From the NCBI RefSeq assembly GCF_040869035.1, contig NZ_CP162100.1, forward strand, positions 1,612,001 through 1,676,000: a stretch of 64,000 nt of DNA, written 5' to 3'. This DNA comes from Vibrio sp. NTOU-M3. GTDB taxonomy: Bacteria > Pseudomonadota > Gammaproteobacteria > Enterobacterales > Vibrionaceae. Of this stretch, positions 38,016 to 47,959 are shown piece by piece. Position numbers and translations under genes: made by a program. Position 1 is the first letter of the stretch. Each line of letters starts with the position of its first letter. Under the pieces are notes generated by a model. That model was not told where the DNA came from. It ran no database searches and worked only from the letters and a program-made list of their open reading frames with translations.

Positions 38016-38765
38016 TTACGATTCTTTGGATACGCCTGCAAGTTCCATAAGAGCATCGTGATCCAAAATAGTGATGTATTTGCCTTTAACACTTAGAATT
38101 TCAGATTTCTGGAAACGACCTAGTAGACGACTAATGGTTTCTACTGTTAAACCAAGGTAGTTACCAATATCGCCACGAGTCATTGTTAAACGAAATTCTC
38201 TCGGACTAAAGCCACGCTGAGAAAAGCGAGTAGAAAGGTTATACAAAAATGCGGCAAGTCGTTCTTCAGCATTTTTCTTTGAAAGTAAAAGGATCATTTC
38301 TTGATCACCTTTTATTTCATTACTCATTAAACGCATGATTTGCTGACGCAGTTTCGGCATCTTTCCTGATAAGTCATCTAGGATTTCATAGGGTATTTCA
38401 CATACCATCGAGGTTTCTAAAGCCTGAGCGAAACTAGGGTGAGCATCACCGGTAATCGCATCAAAGCCCACTAAATCTCCGGCAAGATGAAAAGCTGTGA
38501 TTTGTTCATCGCCTTGTTCCGTGATGGTGTAACTTTTTATTGTTCCAGAACGAATCGCATATAGAGATTTCAGCTCGTCACCAGCTTTAAAAAGCTCCTG
38601 ACCTTTTTGTATCGGCTTTTTACGCTCAATGATCTGATCTAATTGATCGAGCTCAGACTCATTAAGTGTAAATGGGATACAAAGCTGACTAATACTGCAA
38701 TCCTGACAATGGATAGCACAACCACCAGATTGAATGCGTTTGGTTGCAGGCTTTTCAGAAATCAT
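38016..38765 (-). CDS. fnr: Oxygen-sensing regulator FNR
   Basis: CRP-family activator with an oxygen-labile 4Fe-4S cluster. 249 residues. Cys16, Cys20, Cys23, Cys29 and Cys122 are present; 20, 23, 29 and 122 are exactly the E. coli ligands. The C-terminal helix-turn-helix has the FNR recognition pattern [11 protein letters not shown] (E--SR). A perfect FNR box 17-30 bp upstream of the start suggests autoregulation. Followed by uspE and ttcA, preceded by the cbb3 oxidase genes it is expected to control. Confidence 0.97.
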   Translation of the reverse strand: MISEKPATKRIQSGGCAIHCQDCSISQLCIPFTLNESELDQLDQIIERKKPIQKGQELFKAGDELKSLYAIRSGTIKSYTITEQGDEQITAFHLAGDLVGFDAITGDAHPSFAQALETSMVCEIPYEILDDLSGKMPKLRQQIMRLMSNEIKGDQEMILLLSKKNAEERLAAFLYNLSTRFSQRGFSPREFRLTMTRGDIGNYLGLTVETISRLLGRFQKSEILSVKGKYITILDHDALMELAGVSKES

Positions 38766-38781
38766 AATAACCTTTCACTAT

Positions 38782-38795
38782 TTGATATACATCAA
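38782..38795. promoter_or_regulatory. FNR box, TTGATATACATCAA
   Basis: Perfect match to TTGAT-N4-ATCAA between fnr and the TauE-like gene. Its closeness to the fnr start fits autoregulation (repression if it covers the promoter). Confidence 0.85.
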
Positions 38796-38856
38796 TATTT
38801 TAGCATCCATTACCTATAAAGGACAGCTAAAAAAGGTGCCCTAAAACAGATATCTA

Positions 38857-39522
38857 TCAACTAAGTGCGAGTAATTTAACCGATCCATACGCTGTATGAA
38901 TGCCGTAAATAAGAATAACCAGAGCACCAATATTTCTGAAATAGAGATTTTGTTGCAATTTGTGTAAATGCGAGGCTCCATAACTGACGAATAGCATCGC
39001 AGGTAGGGTGCCTAAGCCAAAACTGAGCATAACTAAGCTACCGCTAATTGAGCTACCTGAAACCGCCGCCCAAGTGAGCATAGAGTACACGAGCCCACAT
39101 GGGAGCCATCCCCAAATGAAACCAAAGGGCAGCGCATAAAAAGGGCTTTTCAACGGAAGAAAAAACTTACCCGCAGGGGAAATGTACCGCCACAAATATT
39201 GCCCTAATTTTTCGATAGCGAGTAGTCCGTGCCACCAACGACCGATATACAAAGCCAATAAAATCATAAACAATGCAGTAAGTAGTCTTAACCAAGCCAG
39301 TACATTATTAATTTGGCTAAATTCTGCGACGGACGCGACAGCCCCCCCGATGATAAAACCAAATAGAGCGTAGCTAATAAGTCGCCCCAAATTATAAAAC
39401 AGAGGAATTGTAGGGTGAGGCTTGGAAGAAGATAGCAAAGAGGCAATACCTCCACACATCCCCATACAATGGCCCGCACCGATCAAACCAACGAAAAACG
39501 CACCAATCCAATCAGGTGTCAT
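38857..39522 (-). CDS. TauE/SafE-family membrane protein of the cco cluster
   Basis: 221 residues with six or seven membrane segments. The motif FFVGLIGAGHCMGMCGGI near the N-terminus, with its His and two Cys, and GFIWGWLPCGLVYSML near the middle are typical of the small TauE/SafE or UreH-like proteins that follow ccoS. The Cys/His content suggests metal (copper) handling for the oxidase; that is inference. The ATG overlaps the ccoS stop (ATGA). Confidence 0.85.
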   Translation of the reverse strand: MTPDWIGAFFVGLIGAGHCMGMCGGIASLLSSSKPHPTIPLFYNLGRLISYALFGFIIGGAVASVAEFSQINNVLAWLRLLTALFMILLALYIGRWWHGLLAIEKLGQYLWRYISPAGKFFLPLKSPFYALPFGFIWGWLPCGLVYSMLTWAAVSGSSISGSLVMLSFGLGTLPAMLFVSYGASHLHKLQQNLYFRNIGALVILIYGIHTAYGSVKLLALS

Positions 39523-39677
39523 GACTTATCGTTCTTTTCATCTTCATCAAACAAAATGTTGTGACCTTGGCGTTCTAGATCCTCAAACTGTTCACTTTTC
39601 ACAGCCCATAAAAATACGGCTACCGCCACACAAACCAACGCAATAGCAATAGGGATCAATATATACAAACTTTCCAT
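39519..39677 (-). CDS. ccoS: cbb3 oxidase assembly protein CcoS
   Basis: Only 52 residues. One membrane segment (about 5-26), then WAVKSEQFEDLERQGHNILF, the CcoS/FixS signature (W-A-x-x-x-x-Q-F-D-D-L-E), and an acidic tail. The start shares a base with the ccoI stop (TAATG) and the stop overlaps the TauE-like start. It is needed for a functional cbb3 oxidase in species where it was studied. Confidence 0.93.
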   Translation of the reverse strand: MESLYILIPIAIALVCVAVAVFLWAVKSEQFEDLERQGHNILFDEDEKNDKS

Positions 39678-42049
39678 TAGCGGTCTTGTTCCTTTAGCAA
39701 ACGTAGCGAGTTCGATATTACAATAATTGAGCTTGCAGACATACCAACAACTGCAATATAAGGAGCAACAAGCCCAGCAACAGCGAGAGGCAATATCAAT
39801 AAATTATACCCAAGAGACCAAGCTAGGTTTTCACGAATAATTTTGCGAGTTCTCAGTGCCAAATATCGAGCTTTTAAGACACGATCAAGCTGGTCACCTA
39901 AAAGCACCATATCTGCTGACGCTTTTGCAACATCGGCGCCGCCCCCCATAGCAATAGATAAGTGAGCACCAGCCAGAGTTGGGGCATCGTTGATACCATC
40001 GCCAATCATCATCGTAATATCTGAGCTCTCAAGTGCCTTTAAATAAGCAAGTTTATCTTGCGGTTTTGCACCTGCAACTACATTTGAAATACCAATTTTA
40101 GTCGCAACTGCTTGAGCATTTTGCTCAATATCGCCAGTCAACAAAGTTACTTTCACACCTGATTTTTTAAACTGCTCAATAAACAGCTTTGCTTCTGTAC
40201 GAATAGGGTCATGATAAGAAAACGTCGCAACATGTTTGCCACTAATTGACATGTAAACAGAGCTTGGATGTAAGTTGGTGGCGTCATTTAACACAAATTG
40301 AGCGCTACCAATCTTAACTGGCTCACCTTCGTAAATACCTTTTAAGCCAGATCCAATTACATTCTCTACATCCGTCACGTTGATGTTTTGATTCGAATAC
40401 ACTTTAAAAGCACGAGCTATAGGATGATTTGCATGTGCCTCTAATGACGCAGCAATAGCAAGTGCTTCTTCCTTGTTAACATCTCCAATAATCTCCACGT
40501 CGCTTATTTCAATATCACCATGAGTCAAGGTACCGGTTTTATCAACAATAAGGTGGTTTACTTTACACAAGGTTTCAAAAACGTGGCTTTTACGGAGCAA
40601 AATTCCAAAATTGCCCATACGAGACGTTGCACATGTTAGAGCCGTTGGAGTGGCAAGGGATAGGGCACACGGACAAGTAGCGACCAAAACCGAAAGCATG
40701 ATCCAAAATGCATCTTCAGGTTTCGCGTCATGCCAGAAAAACCAGGTAGCAGCTGCGATAATCAAGATCGCGCCGACAAAATAACGGGCAACTATGTCCG
40801 CAACCTCAGCAATTTTAGGTTTGGACATCTGAGCTTCATCTTGTAAGCGTACAATATTAGAAATCATAGAGTCGGCTTTCGAAGAAGTGACTTCTAACTC
40901 GAAAGACTCTTCACCATTTAGTGTTCCTGCATACACGAAATCATCGGTTTGTTTTACAACAGGAATAGATTCGCCTGTCAGCATTGATTCATCAATATGA
41001 ACACGCCCTTTGATGATTTTACCGTCGGCAGGAATGTGCTCACCAGGTAGAACACGGATTTTATCGCCTACTTTAAGTGATTTGACCGGGATCTGATCGC
41101 CATCAAGTGTCGTGGCAATTGCTGGGATAAGCTTTAATAGATTACCACTTGCTGCCGCAGCTTTACGGCGAGCTCGCATTTCAAGAAATCGCCCGACCAA
41201 AAGAAAGAAAGCGAACATGGAGATAGATTCGAAGAATACTTCACCTTGCTCCGTGACAGTGGCAACGAGACTGGCGCAATAAGCAAAAATCATCGCAATA
41301 GAAACCGGCACATCCATGCCTAATGTGCGGCTCCTCAAGCTACGCCATGCGTTAAGATAAAAAGGTAGAGCAGAGTAGAGCATCACGGGTGTAGCGAAGA
41401 TCAAGCTAACCCAACGGAAATAGCTTTTAAATTCTGGTTCAAGATCACCAAATACCTCAAGGTACAATGCAACTGCAAGCATCATAACTTGCATAGTTGC
41501 TAAACCTGCGATGCCTAATCTGTAAAGGTATTGCTTCATCATTTGATGGTAAGAAGCTTCTTGTTTATCAGCTTCAAAAGGTGCGGCCTTATAGCCTAAT
41601 CGATGAATGATACTAAGTAACTCACTCAGCCGGGCTTTAGATTTATCCCATGTAAGTAGAGCTCGGTTCGTCGTTGTATTAACACGAATTGAATAGACAC
41701 CAAGCTCTTTAGTTAATTGCTTCTCAATCAACCATGCACAAGCAGCACAGGATACACCTTCAAGTGACAGTGTCACCTCGGATAGATTATCTCGATTTCG
41801 CACAAATTCAGATTGTACTTCTTCATTATCGTAATGAATCAAAGCTTGAAGTTGCTCGGGTACTAAGTCTGCTTTTTCAGCAGGCGCTGTTCGATATTGG
41901 TAATAGGAGACAAGCCCACTCTCGATAATGGTACGTGCTACGGACTCACATCCTGGGCAACACATATCGCGGACTTCACCTAATATTTCCACGTTGTAGT
42001 CCGTGTTGACTGGTACTTCTTCACCACAGTGATAACACGATTTGCACAT
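39677..42049 (-). CDS. ccoI: Copper-transporting P-type ATPase CcoI (FixI)
   Basis: Exports copper needed to assemble the cbb3 oxidase. 790 residues from ATG 42049; the frame extends to a GTG at 42115, but those codons lie inside ccoH. N-terminal Cys-rich piece CKSCYHCGEEVP and CCPGC, heavy-metal domain GVSCAACAWLIEK, eight membrane segments with the CPC motif (VATCPCALSLATP), phosphorylation site DKTGTLTHG and hinge GDGINDAPTLA. The start is 5 bp after the ccoH stop. Confidence 0.94.
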   Translation of the reverse strand: MCKSCYHCGEEVPVNTDYNVEILGEVRDMCCPGCESVARTIIESGLVSYYQYRTAPAEKADLVPEQLQALIHYDNEEVQSEFVRNRDNLSEVTLSLEGVSCAACAWLIEKQLTKELGVYSIRVNTTTNRALLTWDKSKARLSELLSIIHRLGYKAAPFEADKQEASYHQMMKQYLYRLGIAGLATMQVMMLAVALYLEVFGDLEPEFKSYFRWVSLIFATPVMLYSALPFYLNAWRSLRSRTLGMDVPVSIAMIFAYCASLVATVTEQGEVFFESISMFAFFLLVGRFLEMRARRKAAAASGNLLKLIPAIATTLDGDQIPVKSLKVGDKIRVLPGEHIPADGKIIKGRVHIDESMLTGESIPVVKQTDDFVYAGTLNGEESFELEVTSSKADSMISNIVRLQDEAQMSKPKIAEVADIVARYFVGAILIIAAATWFFWHDAKPEDAFWIMLSVLVATCPCALSLATPTALTCATSRMGNFGILLRKSHVFETLCKVNHLIVDKTGTLTHGDIEISDVEIIGDVNKEEALAIAASLEAHANHPIARAFKVYSNQNINVTDVENVIGSGLKGIYEGEPVKIGSAQFVLNDATNLHPSSVYMSISGKHVATFSYHDPIRTEAKLFIEQFKKSGVKVTLLTGDIEQNAQAVATKIGISNVVAGAKPQDKLAYLKALESSDITMMIGDGINDAPTLAGAHLSIAMGGGADVAKASADMVLLGDQLDRVLKARYLALRTRKIIRENLAWSLGYNLLILPLAVAGLVAPYIAVVGMSASSIIVISNSLRLLKEQDR
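41764..41776. other. matS site, GTGACAGTGTCAC
   Basis: Perfect match to GTGACRNYGTCAC inside ccoI, in the codons for the heavy-metal domain. Confidence 0.85.
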
Positions 42050-42054
42050 ATTAC

Positions 42055-42534
42055 TTAATTCATTAGCTGGGTTGGAGATGACGATGGGAAGCCGACTCGT
42101 CCTTGAATAAGCCACTCGGAATTATGAGGGGTGAGCTCAATAAACCATGGGCCTTGAAGCTCTTGTTTTAGAGTGAAGCGATACATGCCTTTGGCATCAG
42201 AAGTGAGCAACTTACTGAAGTCACGATCAGGGAGAGTCCGATGAGCAAACATTGCAGTAATTGCAGGGTAATGCTCAAGTTCACCTTTATCAAAACGGAT
42301 TACAATATCATTGCCATCTGAATAAACTGATGCACCCAGTTTTAATTCTTTCGCAATGTTTATTTTAGAAAGATCGATATTTATACCTTTACCTTTTTTA
42401 TAGTAATCCTCAGTAACAAGAGACACTGAATTTTGTGAGAATACAATTACCGTGATAATCGTCCATACCACTACTGTCAGCGGTAGAATAATTAGAAACC
42501 ACGGCCAGAATTGTTTATACCAAGGCTTTACCAT
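42055..42534 (-). CDS. ccoH: cbb3 oxidase assembly protein CcoH (FixH)
   Basis: 159 residues. One N-terminal membrane segment (PWFLIILPLTVVVWTIITVIVF), then a periplasmic FixH domain with LVTEDYYKKGKGINIDL, the family signature. Helps oxidase assembly. It lies 81 bp after ccoP with a hairpin between; there is no ccoG gene in that gap, unlike the Rhizobium order. Confidence 0.92.
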   Translation of the reverse strand: MVKPWYKQFWPWFLIILPLTVVVWTIITVIVFSQNSVSLVTEDYYKKGKGINIDLSKINIAKELKLGASVYSDGNDIVIRFDKGELEHYPAITAMFAHRTLPDRDFSKLLTSDAKGMYRFTLKQELQGPWFIELTPHNSEWLIQGRVGFPSSSPTQLMN

Positions 42535-42582
42535 AAAAAAGTTCTCAACTACTAAATGAAACAGGATAAATCTATAGGAAAG

Positions 42583-42605
42583 ACAGCCCCTTAGAAAGGG
42601 GCTGT
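42583..42605 (-). terminator. Hairpin between ccoP and ccoH
   Basis: 8-bp stem ACAGCCCC/GGGGCTGT, 7-base loop, then CTTTCCT on the minus strand. It probably lowers expression of the assembly genes relative to ccoNOQP. Confidence 0.65.
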
Positions 42606-42615
42606 TATTGAAATG

Positions 42616-43590
42616 TTACTTATTGTCAGAATTGTTTAGGCTCCAAACATAAGCTGATACAAGCTGAACTTTATCTTCACCAAGAAGATCTTTCCATGCT
42701 GGCATCACACCAGAACGGCCATTCATGACTGTTTCAGTTACATCTGCACGTGAACCACCAAATAACCAATATTGGTCGGTCAAATCAGGTGCACCAACAG
42801 CAGGGTTACCCTTACCATCAGTACCATGACAAGCCGCACACACAACGAAGCGAGCTTTGCCAGCTTCTGCTTCACGAGCATTTACTGAGCGTCCAGATAG
42901 GCTAAGTGTATAGCTAACAACTTCCTTTACGCCGTCTTCACCAAGCGCATCTTTCCAACCTGGCATTTGGCCAATACGGCCTTGCATGATTGTTGTGACA
43001 ATTGCTTGAGGCTCACCACCGTATAGCCATGCATTATCAGTCAGGTTAGGGAACCCTTTCTGACCACGGGCATCCGAACCATGACACTGAGAACAGTTTT
43101 GCAAGAACAAGCGTTGACCAACTTTAACGGCTTCCTCATTAGAAGCAATTTCATGAATTGGGCGTAAGCCGTTTTCATTGTAAGCAAGTTGTTTAAATGC
43201 TTCACCAAAGTAAGCATCAGCATCGTCTAACTCTTTTGCATATTGAACTAAACGCTTGTTTTCTTGAGCCGAACTAATAGAGGCTTTCGATTGCTCTAGG
43301 GAAGTTACGGTTTGATCCGAGCTTTGCCATCCTAGTACACCTTTAAAGTTACCCAGACCAGGGTAAAGTGTTAGATAGATAGCAGCGAATACAAACGTAC
43401 CGACGAATAGGTAAGTCCACCACTTAGGCAGTGGGTTATTAAGCTCGCGAATACCATCGTACTCATGCCCCATGTCTTCGCCTTCTTCGACACCCATTTT
43501 ATCTTTTAGGCACCAGACCAAAAGCGCAGCACAGCCAAGCAATGTACCAACGGTGATTACGATGATCCATAGACTCCAAAATGTAGTCAT
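42616..43590 (-). CDS. ccoP: cbb3 oxidase di-heme cytochrome c subunit CcoP
   Basis: 324 residues. An N-terminal pair of membrane segments (about 8-28 and 58-78) and two periplasmic cytochrome c domains with CSQCH and CAACH heme sites. Carries electrons to CcoO and CcoN. The ATG shares a base with the ccoQ stop; AAGGAG is upstream. Confidence 0.96.
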   Translation of the reverse strand: MTTFWSLWIIVITVGTLLGCAALLVWCLKDKMGVEEGEDMGHEYDGIRELNNPLPKWWTYLFVGTFVFAAIYLTLYPGLGNFKGVLGWQSSDQTVTSLEQSKASISSAQENKRLVQYAKELDDADAYFGEAFKQLAYNENGLRPIHEIASNEEAVKVGQRLFLQNCSQCHGSDARGQKGFPNLTDNAWLYGGEPQAIVTTIMQGRIGQMPGWKDALGEDGVKEVVSYTLSLSGRSVNAREAEAGKARFVVCAACHGTDGKGNPAVGAPDLTDQYWLFGGSRADVTETVMNGRSGVMPAWKDLLGEDKVQLVSAYVWSLNNSDNK

Positions 43591-43763
43591 TACTTAGTCA
43601 CTCCTTGTTCTTTTGAGGGGGTCTTCTCCTCATCAGCAAATACTAAGTTTGCAGCCTCATCAAAACGAGCTTTACGACTTTTGCCATAAGCCCACCAGAC
43701 TACACCTAGAAAGCTAACAAAAAGAACTATGGTCCAAATACTGTGAATAGTACCGATATCCAT
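43590..43763 (-). CDS. ccoQ: cbb3 oxidase small subunit CcoQ
   Basis: 57 residues. One membrane segment (about 7-28, ending VVWWAYGKSRKARFDEAA) and a charged tail. Stabilises the oxidase. Found by reading the 183-bp gap between ccoO and ccoP; TAATG junction with ccoP, GGGGAAAA before its ATG. Confidence 0.93.
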   Translation of the reverse strand: MDIGTIHSIWTIVLFVSFLGVVWWAYGKSRKARFDEAANLVFADEEKTPSKEQGVTK

Positions 43764-43773
43764 AATTTTCCCC

Positions 43774-44394
43774 TTACTTCATTGCATGACCAAGAGACTG
43801 AAGGTAAGCAATGATGGCATCCATCTCTGTTTTCCCTTCGACATCTTTCGCTGCATTTGCAATTTGCTCATCCGTGTATGGCACACCAAACTGGTTGCGG
43901 AACACTTCTAGTTTCTTCTGCGTCAACTTTCCATCAAGCACATTGTCTGCAAGCCAAGGGAATGCAGGCATATTTGACTCAGGAACAAGTTCACGAGGGT
44001 CTAGTAAATGGACTCGGTGCCACTCATCTGAGTAACGACCACCAACACGAGCTAAGTCTGGACCAGTACGTTTTGAACCCCAAAGGAAAGGGTGTTCCCA
44101 AACACTTTCACCGGCAACAGAGTAGTGACCATAACGTTCTGTTTCTGAGCGGAATGGACGGATCATTTGGCTGTGACATACATTACAACCTTCTCGGATA
44201 TAGACATCTCGACCTTCCATTTCAAGCGCAGTGTAAGGACGTAGATTGTCTACAGCTTCATTTGTTTGCTTTTGGAAAATCAACGGTGTGATTTCTACCA
44301 AAGCACCCAAACTGATAGCAAAAACAATTAAAATAGCCAGTAAGCCGACATTGCGTTCAACAACTTCATGGCGATTGTTAGAATTTGAGCTCAT
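43774..44394 (-). CDS. ccoO: cbb3 oxidase mono-heme cytochrome c subunit CcoO
   Basis: 206 residues. N-terminal membrane segment (about 14-36), then one periplasmic heme c domain with CNVCH and the conserved [14 protein letters not shown] and [16 protein letters not shown]. Typical length. AAGGAGA lies before the ATG. Confidence 0.96.
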   Translation of the reverse strand: MSSNSNNRHEVVERNVGLLAILIVFAISLGALVEITPLIFQKQTNEAVDNLRPYTALEMEGRDVYIREGCNVCHSQMIRPFRSETERYGHYSVAGESVWEHPFLWGSKRTGPDLARVGGRYSDEWHRVHLLDPRELVPESNMPAFPWLADNVLDGKLTQKKLEVFRNQFGVPYTDEQIANAAKDVEGKTEMDAIIAYLQSLGHAMK

Positions 44395-44406
44395 TCTTAA
44401 ATCTCC

Positions 44407-45834
44407 TTAGACAGGTTGCTGTATAGCTTTCAGGCTATTTTTAGGTGCGTTAATTGTCTTATAGGCGTTGTATGCCATTAGGAACATTCCTGATAAGAAA
44501 ATAAAACCACCAATAAAGCGAACAGTGTAGAACGGATAAGAGGCTTGTACAGACTCAACAAAGCTGTATGTCAACGTACCATCTGAGTTAACCGCACGCC
44601 ACATCAGGCCTTGCATAACACCAGAGATCCACATTGCAACGATATACAGAACAGTACCGATTGTCGCTAACCAGAAGTGAGCATTGATCAAACCGACAGA
44701 GTACATACGCTCTTGTCCAAACAAACGAGGAATTAAGTGATAAACCGAACCGATGGAGACCATAGCGACCCAACCTAAAGCTCCTGAGTGAACATGACCA
44801 ACAGTCCAGTCAGTGTAGTGAGAAAGCGCGTTTACGGTCTTAATTGACATCATCGGACCTTCGAAGGTCGACATGCCGTAGAATGATAAAGATACGATCA
44901 AGAATCGTAAAATTGGATCGTAGCGAAGCTTATGCCAAGCACCAGACAGTGTCATGATACCGTTAATCATACCACCCCATGAAGGAGCAAATAAGACCAA
45001 AGACATAACCATTCCCAAAGACTGAGTCCAGTCAGGTAACGCTGTATAGTGAAGGTGGTGAGGACCAGCCCAAATATAAAGAGAGACTAGAGCCCAAAAG
45101 TGAACAATTGATAAACGGTAAGAATAAACAGGGCGTTCAGCTTGCTTGGGTACAAAATAATACATCATACCTAGGAAACCGGCCGTAAGTAGGAAACCTA
45201 CTGCATTATGACCGTACCACCATTGCACCATTGCATCTACTGCACCTGAATAGATCGAGTACGACTTTCCAAGCGCAACTGGAATAGCCATGCTATTCAC
45301 GATATGTAGCACTGCTACAGTAATAATAAAGGCACCGAAGAACCAGTTTGCCACGTAGATGTGAGAAGTATTACGCTTAATGAGTGTTCCAAAGAACACT
45401 ACAGCGTATGCTACCCATACAACTGCAATAGCAATGTCGATAGGCCATTCCAGCTCTGCATACTCTTTACCAGAGGTATAACCCAACGGTAGAGTGATTG
45501 CAGCAGCAAGGATTATTGCTTGCCATCCCCAGAATGTGAATGGGACAAGGGGGCCACCAAAGAGGCGAGTTTGACAAGTACGCTGCACAACATAGTAGGA
45601 TGTTGCGAATAGGGCACTCGTACCAAACGCGAAAATAACCGCATTAGTATGCAGAGGACGTAAGCGACTGTACGTCAACCACGGCGTATCAAAGTTTAGC
45701 TGTGGCCAAACTAATTGAGCGGCAATCAAAACACCAACAGCCATACCGACAATACCCCATAAAATAGTAACAAGGGTAAATTGACGAACGACCGTATAGT
45801 TGTAGTTTTGTTCAAGCTGCTTTTCTTGGCTCAT
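44407..45834 (-). CDS. ccoN: cbb3 oxidase catalytic subunit CcoN
   Basis: Heme-copper subunit that reduces oxygen to water. About 475 residues and twelve membrane segments; WYGHNAVGF holds a CuB histidine and [11 protein letters not shown] the heme histidines, both as in CcoN. Two ATG codons are possible, 45840 and 45834; GGAA is better spaced for 45834. First gene of ccoNOQP. No FNR box was seen upstream, but a perfect palindrome lies 85-103 bp before the start. Confidence 0.96.
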   Translation of the reverse strand: MSQEKQLEQNYNYTVVRQFTLVTILWGIVGMAVGVLIAAQLVWPQLNFDTPWLTYSRLRPLHTNAVIFAFGTSALFATSYYVVQRTCQTRLFGGPLVPFTFWGWQAIILAAAITLPLGYTSGKEYAELEWPIDIAIAVVWVAYAVVFFGTLIKRNTSHIYVANWFFGAFIITVAVLHIVNSMAIPVALGKSYSIYSGAVDAMVQWWYGHNAVGFLLTAGFLGMMYYFVPKQAERPVYSYRLSIVHFWALVSLYIWAGPHHLHYTALPDWTQSLGMVMSLVLFAPSWGGMINGIMTLSGAWHKLRYDPILRFLIVSLSFYGMSTFEGPMMSIKTVNALSHYTDWTVGHVHSGALGWVAMVSIGSVYHLIPRLFGQERMYSVGLINAHFWLATIGTVLYIVAMWISGVMQGLMWRAVNSDGTLTYSFVESVQASYPFYTVRFIGGFIFLSGMFLMAYNAYKTINAPKNSLKAIQQPV

Positions 45835-45918
45835 TTGCATGCTTCCAATTTCTAATTAACTACACTTTACTTCCAACACGACTCATGTCGTAATGCCACC
45901 CAAATCATTTAGAAAAAG

Positions 45919-45936
45919 AACCTATTTCAATAGGTT
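45919..45936. promoter_or_regulatory. Perfect palindrome AACCTATT-TC-AATAGGTT before ccoN
   Basis: 8-bp arms, 2-base spacer, between ccoN and the divergent gene at 46093. Possible operator for the oxidase operon; the protein that binds it is not evident. Confidence 0.45.
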
Positions 45937-46092
45937 AATAAATCTGGCCGATTTTAAAAAAAAGTGGCATTTTCAAGCGATAACTATACTTCATTTAACA
46001 ATTCAATGACAGAGTAGTAACCTTACAGTCGCTCTGGTTTTAGTCCTTTTATTTTAAAACTTTGAACTTTGTTACACGGAGAACACCCGAAC

Positions 46093-46458
46093 ATGGCGGC
46101 AGAGAAACTAACACGTGTGCGTTTTGCTCAAATAATCATCATGTTAACCATTTTAGTCATTGCCTTTTTCTGGCGTACGTGGAGCTATCAAGAAGTGCAT
46201 AAATTCAATTGTGAAATTGATAACAAGTGTGAGTTTAATGTGACAACTAATCACTTTGTAATAGACAAAAAAGGTGAATTTGTCGTGATTTCTAGGCCAA
46301 ATATGGAATGGGAAATATCACAGCTCAAGGACAATACAAAAAGTAGCAATACACGAGATTTTTGGAAGGTCAATATTGAAGATTTGGTACAAGAAAACAA
46401 TCAAATCATGTTATTAAATGAGAAAGAAAGCTACACCATAGTGGTAAGCTTTAAATAA
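46093..46458 (+). CDS. Small membrane-anchored protein divergent from ccoN
   Basis: 121 residues: membrane segment at about 12-30 (IIIMLTILVIAFFW), then a periplasmic part with two Cys (FNCEIDNKCEFNV) that could form a disulfide, and mostly beta-type sequence. The C-terminal half recalls FixG/CcoG-like immunoglobulin domains only loosely. GGAG lies 11 bases before the ATG; the frame could also begin at a TTG at 46069. Position beside ccoN suggests a link to the oxidase; the function is unknown. Confidence 0.7.
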   Translation: MAAEKLTRVRFAQIIIMLTILVIAFFWRTWSYQEVHKFNCEIDNKCEFNVTTNHFVIDKKGEFVVISRPNMEWEISQLKDNTKSSNTRDFWKVNIEDLVQENNQIMLLNEKESYTIVVSFK

Positions 46459-46482
46459 TCAAAAATTTTGTCGTGATATCAC

Positions 46483-46530
46483 ACCTAATAATCAGATTAT
46501 ATCGTCAGATAATAACACTGATTATTAGGT
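46483..46530. repeat. 13-bp perfect inverted repeat with 22-base loop
   Basis: ACCTAATAATCAG at 46483-46495 and CTGATTATTAGGT at 46518-46530, followed by ATTTTATGG. It could form a long hairpin ending the transcript of the gene that stops at 46458, or be a protein site. Confidence 0.6.
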
Positions 46531-46679
46531 ATTTTATGGTAAATCTATTATGTTCAATTCACATACAGAAAATAAGAGAAGAGGAGTTATCTTTGATAGA
46601 GCCTTCAGGATCTAAACATATCATTTAACATAAGATAGATAATACGCACTTAAATATAGCTCATTGTAATAGCTTTTTG

Positions 46680-47896
46680 CTACTTAACTAACTCAATTTT
46701 CCCAGCACCAACAGCTCGGAGCTTTTTCAAAGATTCTGGTGGCATCAGTACGCTTGCAAACCAAAACGGCTTATGTTTTTCCACAAATGCGTTACTTCTG
46801 TCCATTGAGTCATACACTGAATACGCTAATGCTTGCGCCAATGCCTTACCATGATCACTGCGTTCTTTCACTGGCACATGATCTAAATCTTCAAGCAATG
46901 CATTTTTAAGTGGATATTAAATGGTGTCCATTCAATACTTTCAACTACCTTTCTCGTCAGGTTTTCTTCAAGTTTGATGATGACATTTGGTAGAACTTTT
47001 AACGTCGGCTTGATTTCCGCACAAGCGTAATATTGTTCACGTTGGTCTTTATTTCTAAAATCTTGCATCTTTTCGATCAACGCATCTTCAAAAAGCTGTG
47101 GAAATTGATTCACGATCGCGAAATAGCTAATTGTACGCAAAACACCTAGCGCAATGCCTTGCTCAGAGTTTTTTAATTCAGCGTCCTGTAGCCTTAACTT
47201 CGTCACGTTGGCGGTTAAAATCATGTGCTGCCATAGCTTAGGTGCGATGGCTTTCGTTACTTTTTCATGCCAACGCAACAATGGTTTGGCCATTAAGATT
47301 GGGAAAAGGACTTTGCAATTATCGATACCTAAAACCCCCAAAGGCACCTTAGGATCAGCTATTCCTCTAACTGACTTTCCAATTCTTGAACAGAATTTAG
47401 GATTGTTTACGAGCTCTACAACGTTGTTCTTTAATTGATTATCGTTAGTTATTAAAGTACTTAGTTTTGAGTACGTTAAAGATGGAGAATACGCCATCTC
47501 AAGAAAGTAAGAAAAATCAGGGAACTTACCGAATAGCCTTAATACATTAAGTTCCGACAACCTGTTGATCATTAATTCTTCTGTATAGCGTGTCACTTCA
47601 TCAACTACAGATTGAAAAACCTTTTGACGATCGATCAAAGCTTTCTGCTTTTCTTCTACACGAGCACTCTCACACTCTAGTAATAACCGTTGGTTCTCTG
47701 TAACTCTTTCCGCCTCTTTTATAATTACAGTGTCACAAAATTCACTTTGTCTACTTAACACGCCATCAACATCAGACTGATCAACTATATACTTATGACT
47801 TATCAACCACTTAGAATATCTCTCTTTCGTCATTAAAGTGATTTTATCAGCCAACTCATTCGCTTCTTGATTATATGTTTTATTAGTTATTAGCAA
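46680..47896 (-). pseudogene. HDOD-domain protein gene split by a -1 frameshift
   Basis: Reads 337 residues from a TTG at 47896 and then shifts: the first frame ends after FNIHLKMHCLKI at 46883, while the next frame continues with ALLEDLDHVPVKER through 46680. The break is at five A on the minus strand (46903-46907); one more A would restore a single protein of about 405 residues. The middle (about 150-270, LVNNPKFCSRIGK ... PKVPLGVLGIDNC) looks like an HDOD domain, a signalling fold derived from HD phosphohydrolases but without their metal site. The sequence after the break has not decayed, so the change is recent, a sequencing error, or (less likely) recoding. Confidence 0.8.
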
Positions 47897-47959
47897 GTGC
47901 GTTTACTCGGGAAAAAGCCATATTTTAAGGCTAGCACACCGTAGATGTATGGCTAACAA

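Noticed and set aside
41250..41265. Possible matS at GTGACAGTGGCAA
   Set aside because: Three mismatches in the right arm; not palindromic.
42050..42115. Longer N-terminus of ccoI from a GTG at 42115
   Set aside because: The added 22 residues lie in the end of ccoH and do not look like CcoI; ATG 42049 directly precedes the Cys-rich start of the family.
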